The translations under genes were made by a program, and so were the position numbers. The notes beneath the pieces were generated by a model. That model was not told the origin of the DNA, searched no databases, and was given only the letters and a program-made list of their open reading frames with translations. Source: Rhipidocladum racemiflorum (lineage: Eukaryota > Streptophyta > Magnoliopsida > Poales > Poaceae). Taken from it: a stretch of DNA of 64,000 nt. The stretch lies in contig CM070569.1 of the NCBI GenBank assembly GCA_036346355.1, positions 59,420,561 through 59,484,560 of the forward strand. Direction: 5' to 3'. Below, piece after piece: positions 1-13,274 of the stretch (its first letter is position 1; the number at the start of each line of letters is the position of its first letter).

Positions 1-312
1 ACGGCAGTTTTGTAATGCTTTTTGCCAAAAGAAAGCACTACAAGAAAAGGTAAAAATGCTAACAAGTAATGACAAAGATTTCCAGATTTGAAGAATTGAC
101 AAGTTTAAAGCACAATGTGAAAGGGCAAAGGGATCTCCTATACATACAAAAAGTAATATTTAAATAGATTATTTTGATAACAAACATCGCAATGGTCTTT
201 TAAACAGATGACTTAAAGAATCAAGCATGACTACTTCATCAAATTCAGATGTTTAAGAATCCTTTAAAAAGAGAGGAAAAATAATGAAAAAAATAAGGGT
301 CAGGGCTAATAC

Positions 313-3300
313 CTCTACATATAACTTCCTGCTTTGAGGGCCCTTGTCTTCATCCATACCCTGACAAGCATGCAGACACGCATTTATCAACTCAGCCAAA
401 CAAGCTAAAGGAGGAATGAAGCTAGGATCTCGATGAAGCTGCTTTTGTTCTAAAGCAACACTGCTACTTGTTTCACTAATAAAAATGATACGGAATAAAC
501 AAGAATCAAATATAACAATATATTTACTTTCACTAACACCAAAATGATAAACCTAATAAACTCTAAATAAAAGGTACCCTTGTTGCTAAAGCCCTCTCTG
601 GCATCGTTGTAAATAAACCCAAAAAATATGATCATCACGATTGCAATTTGTCCAAACCCCAAAATGATCATATGTTTACAGGTTTACCTCAACAAACAGA
701 TCATACAGGTCACATATGCTGTCCTCCAATACAGTATCCATTAAAGACTTCCCTTTTAAAGCCCTTCTTTCATCATTGACAGCCTGAAAATCATCAGCTG
801 AGCCATAGTGTTGTTCATTGACCTGGTAGCACATACATAACAGAATATCTAACATCAAAAGTAAAAAACAGGAATAATAACTTCAACAAGATAGACGAAA
901 ACTCCATACTTGTTACAGAATCATATATCTTTAGTTCTTTACCTTGACCTTGGCAGCCACACGTGCTTTAATCATTTCATTAATCTCCATTTTTACACGC
1001 TGGAACCTATCGGCCTTCTCTTGTTTAGCAGAAAGACCCAATTCTACCATTTCTTTCATGTTTCTCTGTTCAAAAATAACATGAGTTAGAAACGGGGACA
1101 AGCGATGCACAAAGGAGTGACTGTCGTGGCCATGTAGTGAGTGAAGCCGATCAGTCAATCTACAGGATCAGTGCACCGCATAGAATATCAACATAAGCAT
1201 GACTTAGAAACTACAAACTAATGGACAAAAAGAAATTCTTGCTAGCAGCATCTCATATTTTTTTTACTGCAGATGCATAAAAAAGTAGATTTGTTGCTCA
1301 TTTGTTCTTTTTGCCAACATATTATATTGACCTCATGGTAGTGGTAGTTGTAGTGTTTGAAAGTTTCAATAGCTAAATTATGGTTCATTTTCTCTGGTGA
1401 AATTATATGGTAAGGACTTGTGCAGGCGGGCTTGAAAAGGTTTCTCTCATCCTAATTATACTCTATCTAATTTGATCAAAAATACCAAATTGAAATGTAC
1501 TACCAAAATTAGTTGCCATATACCCTATGTTCAAAAACAGGTGAAGCTTTAGATTGTGCGAAATCAAAATTTTCTAACTCTGATTACAAATACATACAAA
1601 ACTATTTAAATTGATCATGTGAAAAATGATAGCATTAGTTTCGTCATGAAATGCACTTTCATAATATAATACCTCATGATTTTTTGCTATTACATTACTA
1701 TAAAAATTGATGGTCGATGTTACTTGCTGGAGATCATGTTGCTGTCCGTGTCCAAAATAGCATATACTTTAAAACAGAGAAAGTAACCTTTTCATTTTTT
1801 TCAAATTTGAAATATACAAAAGCAACCAGCCAAATAGAAAGAGGCAATAATCAGTGTCCAACTCTACCAAAAATTCAGGTGCCAAGGAAGGCCCTGTTTA
1901 TTTCGGCTTTTCATTTGGCTTAAAGGTAAAAAAGCCAAAGCTGAAACAAACGGGGGACTTTTCAGCCAGGCTTTTGGAAAAGCCTAAAGCCTCCTATAAC
2001 TATAAGCCAAAAGCCAATCCAGGGGTGCTTTTTTTGGCTTTTGCGAGTTGAAAATAGCTCTTTGCTACATGACTTCGAAAAAAATTACCCGCAATACCAG
2101 CATATAAAATCCTTGCTTCTCCCCTCCCCACCCGCATTCCTCCCCCCTCTTCACTTGAGTCGTCAACAGGGCGATTAGGGTTACACGACGACGAGCAGCG
2201 ACACAGTCGTCCATGACTTCTTCCGGCCGCCGGAGATCTCTGCCAGCCTCTTGCAACCACATCCTCCTGGAAACCGATACTGCGGTCCTCCCTGTCCCCA
2301 GCGCTGGCAGTCCTCCCCATCCGCCCGCTCCTCCTTCCAGAGATCCACCACCACCCCCTTTGTCCAAATATGGCGGATGGGAGGCTAGGCAACAGCGCTC
2401 CCACCACCTGGCGACAACCATTGCCGGCTAGGTCTACATGAGGACTTTTTTTCTTCCTCCAGAATCCAAGAAGCAACCGACGAGTACCAATCCCCAATCC
2501 CTTGTTCCCCAATCCGAAAAGTTATGATACCAATCCCCAATCACCAGATTTGTGTGTGCTCTAGCATGTACATGAATCATATGTTTGCCATTCGAGTACA
2601 GATTGAAGATATTGATTGTAGACTTCATTTTCTTCTAGAAATCCATGGTCAAATGAAATATGTAGTTGCTCATTCAAACTGAACTGTGTAATTGCTCGCT
2701 CCTTTCTATTATTCTCCAAGTTTATGTAGTTCAGTCTAACCGAAATGTCTCTTTGAAATCTCAGATTTAATAACTTTGTGAAAATGATACGATGATAGTA
2801 TTTTACAAAATGAGCTGATACATAGAATAGTAGCATCCCATAATGTTCTTTTTATGAAATGAGATCTGGTATATTCTTTTTTATGAAATCATTACATGCA
2901 GGAACTGAGTAACTTATGAAATTTGTACATGCTTCATATAGGAACTGAGCAAATGTCTAATTGGTGTACATGCAGTTGCATGGCTCAGGGTCTGCAAGAT
3001 CGTGCTAGAGCAGCAAGCATGGACCAGCAAGGTCATGCTGCATGGAATTAATAATATATGCATTGAAATAGATAGACAAGCTTTCCTCTTTAATGTACTA
3101 GGCTATTTCGCTCTCTATTGTTTTTTTAATTGATTATTGTATAGCAAAACCTGCAATCTGTAGTTTTTGATCTTTTCAGCAACTCTCCATGTCAGTTGTA
3201 AAGCAGAAAAAAGGAATTTGTATATACATTGAGCTTGTAATAGAACAGGTGGTATTTTCAAAGCTATCTGGGACCTGTTAAATTATGTGTTAATTCCTGG

Positions 3301-6300
3301 GGATTAGAATTCCATTGGTTTGCAATTATGTGTTAATTCCTGGGGATTAGAATTCCATTGGTTTGGCTGCATACATTGGATTGTTAGGCATTGGTACGCA
3401 TGCACGTTTGCACAATATTTTCTATTTATGTAGTTATACACTGGTCAATTTGTATGGCGAATTGTGGTGTGCTTAATCCAAACGATTGGCTATTCACGTT
3501 AATCTTTACTCAGCGCATTAACAAATCAGTTCATAAACAATATGAAAAACTATTCTTAGCTCGTTTGCCTAAGGGTATATCCGACATTTTGTCATTAAGA
3601 CAATAAGCTAATCCAAGAAAAAGCCAAGCTACCAAACACCTTAGCTTGGCTTAAAAGCAGACTACTTATAAGCTGTTTAAGCCAAAAAGCTAGCTTTAAG
3701 CTATAAGTCAAAAGGCTTAAGCCCAAACAAACAGGACTGAAATGTTTGTTTATTTCCATTACTCACCTTCAGTGTCCTACGCTGCACAAGATGTCCAACT
3801 ATGCCCATGAGACGATCAATCAACTCATATTGTTGGATTTTTCCCTGATTTGCCTGCATAAATCGACAGCATTACAAACAGCCGGTGGGTGCTACACCAT
3901 TTAAAATCAGGCGGCATAGGCTAAAAGTTCATCAATATGAGCGGTCAAAAGTGTTCTGATAGTGTAAAGTCTGATAAACCAATATTACTAGCGATTAGTA
4001 CCAACGAACTAATATCCCACTAACTCTGTATTGAAATAATCGATAGCAGTATCACAAGAATTTTAAAGAATTGCCAATAGTCGAAGGTCCCCTTTTAAAT
4101 ATAACTTCAGAGAAAGCAAAAGTGCAAAAGACAGGTGCATATATATGTTTGGTATATAACTATGAATTTTCTAAGAAGCAAGGTTGGAGAAATTATGTAC
4201 CCACATGATGTCTATTCACTGGTCAAGAACATGTACACATAAGAAATCACATGGAATATGAGATTCAGAATTTCAGATGCACTTGAATCACAAATAAATT
4301 TGATTGTTCTACTACATACCGATAGCCTTGCAACCTTGGCAAGCTTTTGTTTTACTTCTTGAGGCAACCGTCTTTTAACTGCTGCCTGACCATTTGGGTC
4401 TACCTCATTAATATCAACAGCTGGCGATCTGTCTGCAAGGAGAAATTCAAGTATCTGAAATTACTTCCAGCACTACTCCATGGTCAACAGAAAGACTGCA
4501 GTATAGAAGATTAGAAGGGGAATGTTATGTAATACTCACATTCAGCAACAATCTTTTGGAGATCCCGAATGGCTCGCTCAAGCCTCGTGCCTTTAGGTTT
4601 GGTACCTGAACCCTCCCTAGCAGTGATCGAGTGCTGAACAATCAATACAAAATGTGAGTTAGCATGCATGTCTCTGAACATACAACTATATCTAGTCTGT
4701 GGGAGAGGTTTGACGGCTATCTTTTTGTGTAAATGTGTTGCTGATATGACTAACAGAATAGAATTCTTACCGTTGCTTGTGTAGAATGGACAGTACCAGT
4801 CATAGCCATGCCAGAAAAATCACTCATTCCATGTTTCTCTTTGCGATGTATTTTATTTGATAGATCTTGATTTTCCCCACTATAAGCCCTTTTTTGTTGT
4901 AAATCAAGTTGCATTGAAGTATCCTTATCCCTGTATGCTGAATAAGCATAGTCATATGTTTCATTGGTTCTTGACTTCTGAGCAAAATCTGTAGGCTGAA
5001 GTGCTGCAGCTTTATGTTTTTCTAAGTCTTTTAGCTCTGAAGGAGAATATCTATGTGCTGCAATATCAACACCCATGGCAAAATCAGCGGATTTCTTTCT
5101 TGGGACTCCTCCTGGGGCACTAGTTTTATTCTTCACCACTCTGTTGTCTTCATGGTAATATTCACCGTAAGAACCTAAGTTGCTACTGGCTGATTTCTTT
5201 CCTAAATGTGCAGCACCTCTTGCAGAGGATTTTCCAGGCATGCTGCTGATGCTCAAATAATCACCTGGGGCACCCTGATTATTTCCAATATAGGCACGTG
5301 AGGAGTCTTTTCTTCTCCTTTTCTTCGGGGCAACATTCATCGATGTGCCAGGTTCACTGCAAAAGATGGTCAGCTTGATGTATATCATCCATGCTACCAT
5401 ATATGTAATGCATGTGCATAAGTAAAAATGTGTTGTTGTTATTTCGATATGTTGCTTCGATTAAATTGGCACAAATCATCCATGCTGTCATATGTGAAGT
5501 TATGAATATTCGTGCACAATCATGTGTTGCTTTTAATTTGATATGTAACTTTGATAATTATAAGCTTGTCCTTACATGCCACAATTGTGGCATACTGTGT
5601 TTTTTATGTCAACTGGCAAATTTGTATAGTGAATAGCTCAAAAGTTAAGATTAGCCACGAATGTTCCCACGGCAATGGTTTCTATGATAAATCAAACAAT
5701 GGGCAAAGTCAACAATGTATACTGGACTCAAGGGTAAAATATTTTTGTAATCAAGCAGGCAACCCCCATGCCATCCAACAAGATATCATATTAAAGAAAT
5801 TAAACGGCCAATAGGATGGCATGACAGGATGCGCTCTACCAGCATTAGCAGAAAAAAGATAGAGCATGAATTTTGCATCTCTATTGACTCCAAACTACAG
5901 AGTTTTGAGGAACCATACATCTGTTCCAACTTCCCTTTGTTAACAAAATACCCATTGTGCTTAGTCGTCAAATTATCAACTTCGAAATACTCATCCTGCA
6001 AAGACAAGAAACATATAAGCAATCACCAATGACAATTTATTCTTAATGCATATAACGAATTAGCAATGCAGAAAAGTGCTTGAGCATGCATGTCACCTCA
6101 CAAGGATAAATTCTTTTAGGCATGCTATTATACGTATAAGCTGGCACTATGATTTGTACATAAACTTAGTCAGTGTACATAATTAGACAAATAGTTATCT
6201 AATATGCTGTGAGTATTTGAGTGCAATCTTCCAGACATATAAGTCACATTATGTGTAGACAAAGAACCAACTATTTGTACTGCTGAAGCGGACATGTCCT

Positions 6301-8213
6301 ATCAAACTATGGAAAAAGAATTTCTCTTAGCAGCGAACCCAGAGTTCAACAGGCAGAACAGAGAAGAAAAATGGGGTGCACATTGGTAGTAAACATGGAG
6401 CGGACATTGACAGTAAAACAAGAGTTTATCTTAGCATATGATTTCATGTAGTCTGCATCGTCACACTACAACACACACAGCAAGTCCTATGGTAAACATT
6501 TAACTAGCACAGTGCACACAGATGGGATCAGAAAGATTCAGAAGTAACAAAACCATACGGTTGTTCCCACAGTGCATATAAGTCACATTATGTGTAGACA
6601 AAGAACCAACTATTTGTACTGCTGAAGCGGATATGTCCTATCAAACTATGGAAAAAGAATTTCTCTTAGCAGCGAACCCAGAGTTCAACAGGCAGAACAG
6701 AGAAGAAAAATGGGGTGCACATTGGTAGTAAACATGGAGTGGACATTGACAGTAAAACAAGAGTTTATCTTAGCATATTCATGTAGTCTGCATCGTCACA
6801 CTACAACACACACAGCAAGTCCCATGGTAAACATTTAACTAGCACAGTGCACACAGATGGGATCAGAAAGATTCAGAAGTAACAAAACCATATGGTTGTT
6901 CCCACAGTGCAATATGTACAAGATGATGCTCAAAAAAAATTGAAAAGCTAACCAATTCAGCATCATCAATAAAAGAATCTTCAGTGTTGTATTGATCGTC
7001 ATCTGGTACATCATCAAGATCTTCTTCATCACTACTATGTTTACCCTGGCAATTTGAATAGAGTCAAAACTCAATGCATGATGAATATAAAGTCCAATAA
7101 TATCATGCATCTGTTACCATGTAAAGGCGCTCGATTTTCTCAATAACTGCACTGAACCGATGTGGCTGCGCCAAATCCTTTTGATCATTTTCTGTAGGGT
7201 GTTCCTGATTCAAATAATATGATAAACTAAATGTTAAATACAGCACTTCTCGAATGTCCAGCACACACCTATTCAATGCACTCTACATGCAAAAACAAAA
7301 GGTTTGATTAAGAGCACCACCTATGGGAATAACAAGGTTGTGGTATAAACAACTACCATGAATTACAAAGACAGGATGGAATGTCACTGAACTATGACAC
7401 AATTAGCTTCTAGAATCTAGAGCAGTGTCCTTAAGAGGTTTCAGGCAGTAAGAGCTAGGCATTAGTTTCGAACAGAAGGTTAATCCCAAGGTATCAGAAA
7501 CAGACATTACAACCAAAATCATACCAAAATATGAAATGAGAACACCATTATCCAACCAGGGATAAACACAACCGCCATGTGCTCATAGATCAGCAACTGG
7601 CTATTGACTACGAATGTTTTTTTTTAAAAAAAAACTGACTCAGAATGCATCATTATCATTATCATCACCATAATTACGCTGAACAGGTTACCACACCTCT
7701 TGAGAGGTCAAACGTTAGCTTTCATACCCTGTACCCTCACCCTAACAAAGATAATTTCCCATAAGAAGCTCAAAGGGGCCGCTTTTCCACTTCCGGATCT
7801 AACATTAACGTTTCAGCTAATCTTTCTAGTTGCAACTTTGCATCTACTCACAAAGAGAACATATGCAGTGCGCAAATTACAACAGGTAACCAACAGGCAA
7901 CAGCAACAGCAAGAGTACTGCTTACCGCACCAGGCGCGCCCGGGTGTTGCGCAACAAACGCCGGCTCCGCCGCCACCGCTGCCGGCGGCGGCGGCGAGGT
8001 GACCGCGTGGCCGGCCTCCTTCAGCAGCTTCTTCCACGACACGATGGTGGTCTCCCCGGGCCGGAGCTCCACGGAGAACACCTGCCTCCGGCACGCCACC
8101 GCGGCTTCCGGAGCAGCCGCTCCCACAGCCGGGGCGGCAGGCACCTGCTGCGGAGCGAGAGGGGACGGGGCTACGGCGGAGGAGGAGAAGGGCGCAGCCA
8201 CGGGGTCTTCCAT
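313..8213 (-). CDS. UBN: Ubinuclein-like histone chaperone subunit (5' part of gene, 11 exons)
   Basis: Ubinucleins are nuclear subunits of the HIRA complex, which deposits histone H3.3 independently of replication. Exons on the minus strand, all joining in frame with GT-AG introns: 7926-8213, 7118-7204, 6953-7045, 5919-5995, 4771-5356, 4540-4633, 4320-4432, 3767-3853, 943-1065, 688-822, 313-360 (577 codons). The first ATG at 8213 opens an Ala/Pro-rich N-terminus. Exons 3-4 (about residues 126-182) hold the Hpc2-related domain: an acidic run, then TEDSFIDDAELDEYFEVD and NGYFVNKGKLEQ. Exon 5 has a basic KKRRRKD patch and low-complexity sequence. Exons 7-11 match the conserved ubinuclein middle region (RRLPQEVKQKLAKVARL, SICDLYDLFVE, GPQSRKLYVE). 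The next expected segment of the family is missing because the gene continues past the left edge; positions 1-312 show no exon and are read as intron. Family identification is from memory of plant ubinucleins (often annotated wound-responsive family protein). Confidence 0.9.
1890..3738. mobile_element. 1.85 kb inverted-terminal element in ubinuclein intron 8
   Basis: The left end reads GGCCCTGTTTATTTCGGC; the reverse complement of the right end reads AGTCCTGTTTGTTTGGGC, an imperfect terminal inverted repeat. Both ends are followed by many subterminal AAGCC/GGCTT motifs on both strands (1905-2045 and 3600-3725). A GAA triplet flanks each side (1887-1889 and 3739-3741) and may be a 3-bp target duplication, though GAA is not the usual TWA of Harbinger elements. 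The GC-rich core at 2100-2450 differs from the AT-rich surroundings and could be a captured gene piece; I do not recognise it. The element ends 28 bp from the splice donor of ubinuclein exon 8. No transposase is visible. Confidence 0.55.
3281..3366. repeat. Tandem 43-bp direct repeat, two copies
   Basis: Two adjacent, essentially identical 43-bp units starting AATTATGTGTTAATTCC at 3281 and 3324. They lie inside the 1.85 kb intronic element. They look like a local duplication with no coding role. Confidence 0.85.
6237..6912. repeat. Tandem duplication of about 339 bp in ubinuclein intron 3
   Basis: The segment beginning ATAAGTCACATTATGTG near 6239 repeats at an offset of 339 bp. Both copies run through to TTGTTCCCACAGTGCA (ending about 6575 and 6911) with only a few differences, for example a short deletion near 6775. 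The duplication lies in the intron between the two exons that encode the Hpc2-related domain and leaves the splice sites intact. The near identity suggests a recent event. Confidence 0.9.
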
Positions 8214-8640
8214 GGCGAGGCGGGGGGAGTTGAGAGGTCACAGCATTAGATCGAGCGGCGGGAGCTAGGGTTTTCGAGGGCTGGGTTGGAGAGCAGAGGA
8301 TGTGAGAGCGTGGGTCTCTGGGAGGAGAAAGGAAGCGAGATTGCGAGAACGCCGTCGGTTTTGGTCGGGGAAGGACGCGGCGGGTTGTCGCGCGGGATGG
8401 GAATGCAGAACGGCCGGTCGGGGTGGGGGTGGGTTACCCGCCGTAGATTTTCCTCGTCGTCGTTGGCTCGCCGGCTCGCCGCCGTTCACCTTCCTCGTTT
8501 CGGAATTCGGAGGGGCCGGCCAGTGCCCTTCTTGGGCGCGCGTAGACCGTGGGCCACTCACCGGCTTTGGTGATGATGTCCTCGGCCCATGGGTTATTCC
8601 GTGGTTGGCGGGCTGACATCGGACGGGTAACACGTACGTA
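8214..8640 (-). promoter_or_regulatory. GC-rich 5' UTR and promoter region of the ubinuclein gene
   Basis: GC-rich sequence directly upstream (on the minus strand) of the ubinuclein ATG, typical of a grass TATA-less promoter and leader. Open frames here exist on both strands and look like chance products of base composition. No clear TATA box or transcription start can be assigned. Confidence 0.4.
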
Positions 8641-8659
8641 CAGTACGAATATTTTCTGA

Positions 8660-9432
8660 CCGACCGAATTGATTTGGATGATGATTTGGATAGTTTCACA
8701 GATATCCAGTTGATTTCTCGGATAAGGATAATTTACATGGATACGGATACGGATACAGATAATTTACATGGATACGGATACGGATATGGAACACTGATTA
8801 TCCGATGGATACGGAATATCCGAGTTTTTGTTCGGATAATATCCGAATATGACATATAGATATTATCCGAATAACACGTTTCAGAATAACACATTAACAA
8901 TTTAACATGTTTCCTTTGTTTGAGAGGCCGAGTGCATTGGATGACAAGATATAATGTGTTCATGTGTGCTAGATGCTAATTTGGAGATATTTGGGTAAAG
9001 GTGAGTACGAGAAATTAGCAAGTGGCGTTTCAGAGGGCTACTTAGGATTCAAAGAAGCATATGCCAAATTGCAAATCATTTGGTTCAATTATTGCAATGG
9101 GGTACATTGTTACTCACAGAGTCACATGTATGACAAGCTAGGGATAAAAAGGCAAAAAAAAAGACATACAAATATATTTCTTTTGGAATTTTAAATTTAA
9201 ATTTGGATCGATTTTGGAAAAAAAACTGAAATTGGATTTTAAAATATCCAACTAATATTATTCGTATCCATGTTGATTCCGATCCGTATTCGATCTGTAT
9301 TCGTAACCGATATTACCCTGTATAATTCGTATTCGATTCTGTATTCGACACTATTCGTATTCGATAAAAAATACGGATACAGATATGAATAGGACGATAT
9401 TCGACCGTATCCGATCCGATCACATCCCTATT
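8660..9432. mobile_element. Probable DNA element with GGATAC/GTATCC subterminal arrays
   Basis: The left part (8690-8870) is dominated by GATACGGATAC/TATCCG units, and the right part (9245-9425) by TATTCGTATTCGAT/GTATCCGATCC units. Together they give a loose inverted arrangement around a 350-bp unrelated centre. The right end reads GATCCGATCACATCCCTA, a typical terminus of a grass non-autonomous DNA element. The matching left terminus is degenerate, so the left boundary is approximate. No coding capacity is seen. Confidence 0.5.
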
Positions 9433-10144
9433 ATTCACGGCCTGTTAGAATGCAGAAACTTTTTCGTACCACGCGAGAAATAGAATATTCTATGTGATCT
9501 TGTTTTTTTAGATCTAGACAGTAGTTGTCGATAATATATCTTTATATTATCTACAGACAGCACTAGAAACAACTCATATAATGGATCGTCTATATAGCTG
9601 TCTGTAATGGTTGCTTATTAAATTAACAAATTGTCTATACAATAGTACACAAAATGTAAAGATGTATATAAGACTGTATATTAAATAGTGAGCATCATAT
9701 TTCTCTCTCCCCCATATCACCTAAAATTTTACGTGATATAGTCTTACAGACAGCTGACATATATCATTGTACATACCTTAGACCTGTTTTAGCATAAAGC
9801 ACTAGAATTCTTTTTCGTGTCGAAAAAAATTAGAGGCAGTACCAAACTTTCTTTATGAAATAGAAATTTTATTATTTTGTACTGTACTGCCAAGCCTAAA
9901 AAAAATGGGCACATAAAAGGATTAGCACACTCCAGTAGTCTATATCCTTGCCTTGCGCATAGGTTTTCACATAAGACAGTTTAATTTTTTATTGAATTCG
10001 GTTTGATTTCTGCTTTAAAAAAGTTAGTCAAAATTTGATTTCATATAATTTTATCGATTCCACGCAAAATTCATGATTTCATATAATTTTATCGATTCCA
10101 CGCAAAATTCATATAAAGTCTGTTTTTCTAACAAATCCTTCGGG
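9433..10144. other. AT-rich intergenic stretch, no gene
   Basis: No open frame or conserved domain is recognisable. The only distinct structure is a tandem pair of 38-bp units (10037-10074 and 10075-10112), each starting GATTTCATATAATTTTATCG. Confidence 0.6.
10037..10112. repeat. Tandem 38-bp direct repeat, two perfect copies
   Basis: Two adjacent copies of a 38-bp unit starting GATTTCATATAATTTTATCG, read directly from the sequence. A simple local duplication in AT-rich intergenic DNA. Confidence 0.9.
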
Positions 10145-10669
10145 CATCTCCAATGCATAGGGCTTGAATGTGTCCTAAGGTGAGATGGCGTGGCTTAGTG
10201 TTATTTATTAACGTGTATAGAACTCAAATGGGTCCCAGGTAGGGACCATAGTTTAATAAAATATAACCTCTCCTTCCCCCTATCCCCACCCCTCGCCTTC
10301 ACCCATCCCTCTTCTATATCCAATTCAATGACCTTCAACACTACACCACTACAACTAACCTCCAATAGTGCCACCACGGCCAGTCTCCACCATCGCGCCC
10401 CTCCATCTCCTCCTCTTTCTCACTCTCTCGAAGCAATCGGAGGAAGCATAGATCTCGTGTCCTCCCAATGGTCACGCCCCTTCCTGCACAACCGTCCTAT
10501 CCGCAGGGGCAGTCGAGGGCGTCTCCCCCACCCTTGTGACTTGATCCAATAGTAGTGGCCACCACTGGCGCCTTCCCCGTCCTCATACAGACTTCATCCA
10601 GCGGTAGAGAATCTAACCTCTCGACAGCCAAATCCAACGGCGATGCCTTTCGGAGTCAAAGTTCTAGAG
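10145..10669. other. Intergenic segment, possible TE arm split by the solo LTR
   Basis: It begins GGGCATCTCCAATGCATAGG, a motif common at ends of grass Tourist or Mutator-like elements, and continues into C-rich sequence without a convincing gene. The sequence resumes after the solo LTR at 14087-14368, where TGCAATGTATTGGGG may be part of the other arm. A matching terminal inverted repeat could not be established. A 74-codon open frame at 10328-10552 has no recognised domain and is probably chance. Confidence 0.3.
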
Positions 10670-12109
10670 GTGATTGTAAGTTCAAGTCCATTTGGCTGTG
10701 GTGATTGGTTTTAGATTAATGATTAATCTTTGTTTTATGATAAACCTAATCTTTTATGAGACTAACATGTTTGTTAGGCATATCTTTAGTTGTCTCAATT
10801 TGGATGAAAAATAGAAAATCAAGGTATGCACTTGTAGTAATATTCATTATCTTATTGCATACTTAGGTTTCAAGTTAATGTATGAATTTCCCCATTGATT
10901 TAACCACAAAATGTGCATTATATTTCCCAATCTATATATTACATGGATGCACATATTTAAGGGGTTCAAGCTTTAACTTGATGTTTCATTATATTGATCT
11001 ATTCTTCACTCCATATATAAAAGATCAATATCTTGAAACTATTCATTGAGTATATATTTTACTTGTGTAGTTAGTATATACTCATATCAATTTAAATAAA
11101 AGTTTAAATTAAGTTCATTTGTCTTATAAATCATTAGAGAACACTTCATCATGTGTTGATGGTGTTCATTGATTAATCAAGGACAAATGGATAATTATTG
11201 GGTATTATGAAGCATTAGTTGCATCATATGCTCAAGACACACTGAAATTCATTAAATTGATTAGGGTTATGCTCAATCGATCTTAGAGGCGTCCAGTATG
11301 TGTTAGATGATTGAGATAACCATGTATTTTGAACTAATATTTTCAATAAATTTAAAACAGGATTTAGTCTAAAGGTTGAAAAGAGAAGAGAAGCTAAAGA
11401 ACAAGATGATGGTGCTAGGTGATGATCTTGAAGAGAAGAATGATTGAAGAATCATAAAGACTTCAAGAAGGTAGGCCACAATCCCGGGGAAGATCTTAAA
11501 GCCCCAAAGGGGATCGCTTGCTGTGGCACAAAAGTATAACTAGACAGATTAAGGTTTTTCCTAGCTTTGAGTTTAGTTTAGCGCCGTACTATTATGAGGG
11601 GTTGAGTCCTTTGCTTTGAGCTTTATCATATGTTGATAATTTCAATCTCGTTGATCACTCGGGCTCAAATCTCATCTTGATTAGATTTTTGCATGGAGCT
11701 AACCATTTGTCAAGTGTTGCGAATGGGTGAAGCACATGCTTGGCTTTGTTAGCATATTGCTCTGATTTGCATGTGTTGCAAATAGGATAAGGATATGCTT
11801 TGGTTTTTCGCATAGAAGCTCTGATTTGCATGCATTACAAATGGGACGGGCTTATGCGTTGGGTTTGCATGAAGTTCATATTTTGCATGTGTTGCAATTA
11901 TTGAACCTTGTGCTTTTGTTTTTAAACAAAATCTTATTTGAGTTTATTTGGTATGCATGGATCTAGACATTTACATTGTTGCAAATAGAGAGCTTATGCA
12001 TCTGAGTTTGATTTTGTGATTGATTAGAGCTAGGTTTTGCGTGTGTTGCAAAATGAGGATGCTCAAGAAAATTGATTTGTTTTAGAGTTAGCATGAGACT
12101 ATGGATTAG

Positions 12110-12700
12110 CAAGTGTTGCAAAAGAGAGATAGCTCATGCCTTGTGGTTTAGTTGTTATTTGCATATTCGTTGTACGAATAAATGAGAGATCTATGGATTT
12201 CAATCCTGAGAGCATGTGATTCTTGCACCGTAGTTTTTGCAAGACAGTTTGGTCGTGATTTGATCATCACATGGCTAAGAGGGTAAATCTCATAGACTCC
12301 AAGATTTATTTGCTTAATGCGTTTGTGCAAATATATCTTTGAGTTGTTCGTGAAATGTGTTTTCGCAAATTGTTTGGAGTTTACATGAGGCTATGAATTT
12401 GCATGTGTTGCAAAAAAGGGAGATAGCTTATGCATTGTGGTTTTGATTGATTATTTGCAAATTTGTTGTGTGAATAAACGGGTCTAAGAGTCCGAATCCT
12501 GAGAGCATGTGATCTTGCACTATGGTTTTTGCAAGACTGATTTGGCCATGGTTTGACCATCACATGCTTAAAAAGGATTAATCTCATAGACTCCGGGATT
12601 TATTTACTAAATACGTTTTTGTGAATATATCTTTAGTCGTTTGCGAAATGTGTTTTCGCAAATTAGTTGGAGTTTGATTGAAACTTTTTTAGCATGGTTT
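12110..12700. repeat. Tandem repeat of about 293 bp inside the solo LTR
   Basis: Landmarks such as CCTGAGAGCATGTGAT recur at 12205 and 12498, and CATAGACTCC plus TTTTCGCAAATT recur with the same spacing, giving two diverged copies. Shorter GCATGTGTTGCAAA motifs are scattered at wider spacing upstream from 11700. Confidence 0.75.
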
Positions 12701-13267
12701 GAGTTGTTACAAATATGTTTTGCAAGAGAGTGTGATCATGTTTTGATCACTCATATGGCTCAACAAAATTGTTGTTGAGTTTTGGAGAAAGGATTTTAGT
12801 TGAAAATCCTGATTTTCTCCTGAGGCTGGCACTACCTTGATAAGAAAGCGGTAGTACCATTTGGCCGGCGATCTGCCGCCGTATGGGCGTCGATCTTGGT
12901 TGGCGATAATCTTGGTGTGTTTGAAACGGTAGTTATTTTCTAGAATGACGTGTTTTGCATTGATTTGAATGTCGGTAGTTTCGGAGCAAAAATGTGGTAC
13001 TACCGGGGTGCTGTAATACCTGGATCATAACACCGGTACTTATTTTTCAGAAGGGAGTTTTTTGGAGAGTTGCTGAGGCGGTAGTATCGCGGTTGAGAGC
13101 CGGTACTATCGAGCATTAGCCGGCGGTAGTACTGGGTTCCCTATGCAATGGCTAATTTTCTAGGCGTTGGCTTGAGAGAGGTACTACCAACCAATGCATG
13201 GCGGTAGTGCCGCATTTATCGATTTTTCTAGTTTTGGCCCTCCAACAGCTAGTTTTGGAGTGGGGAC

Positions 13268-13274
13268 TATAAAA
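13268..13274 (+). promoter_or_regulatory. LTR TATA box
   Basis: TATAAAA followed by GGACCCC in the last quarter of the solo LTR, where the U3/R boundary is expected. The inverted relatives carry a TATATAAG or TTTATAAG box at the equivalent place (about 31470 and 27357, minus strand), which supports the reading. Confidence 0.6.

Noticed and set aside
8286..8699. Open frames in the GC-rich region upstream of the ubinuclein gene
   Set aside because: They occur on both strands in several frames, match nothing known, and coincide with the expected promoter and leader.
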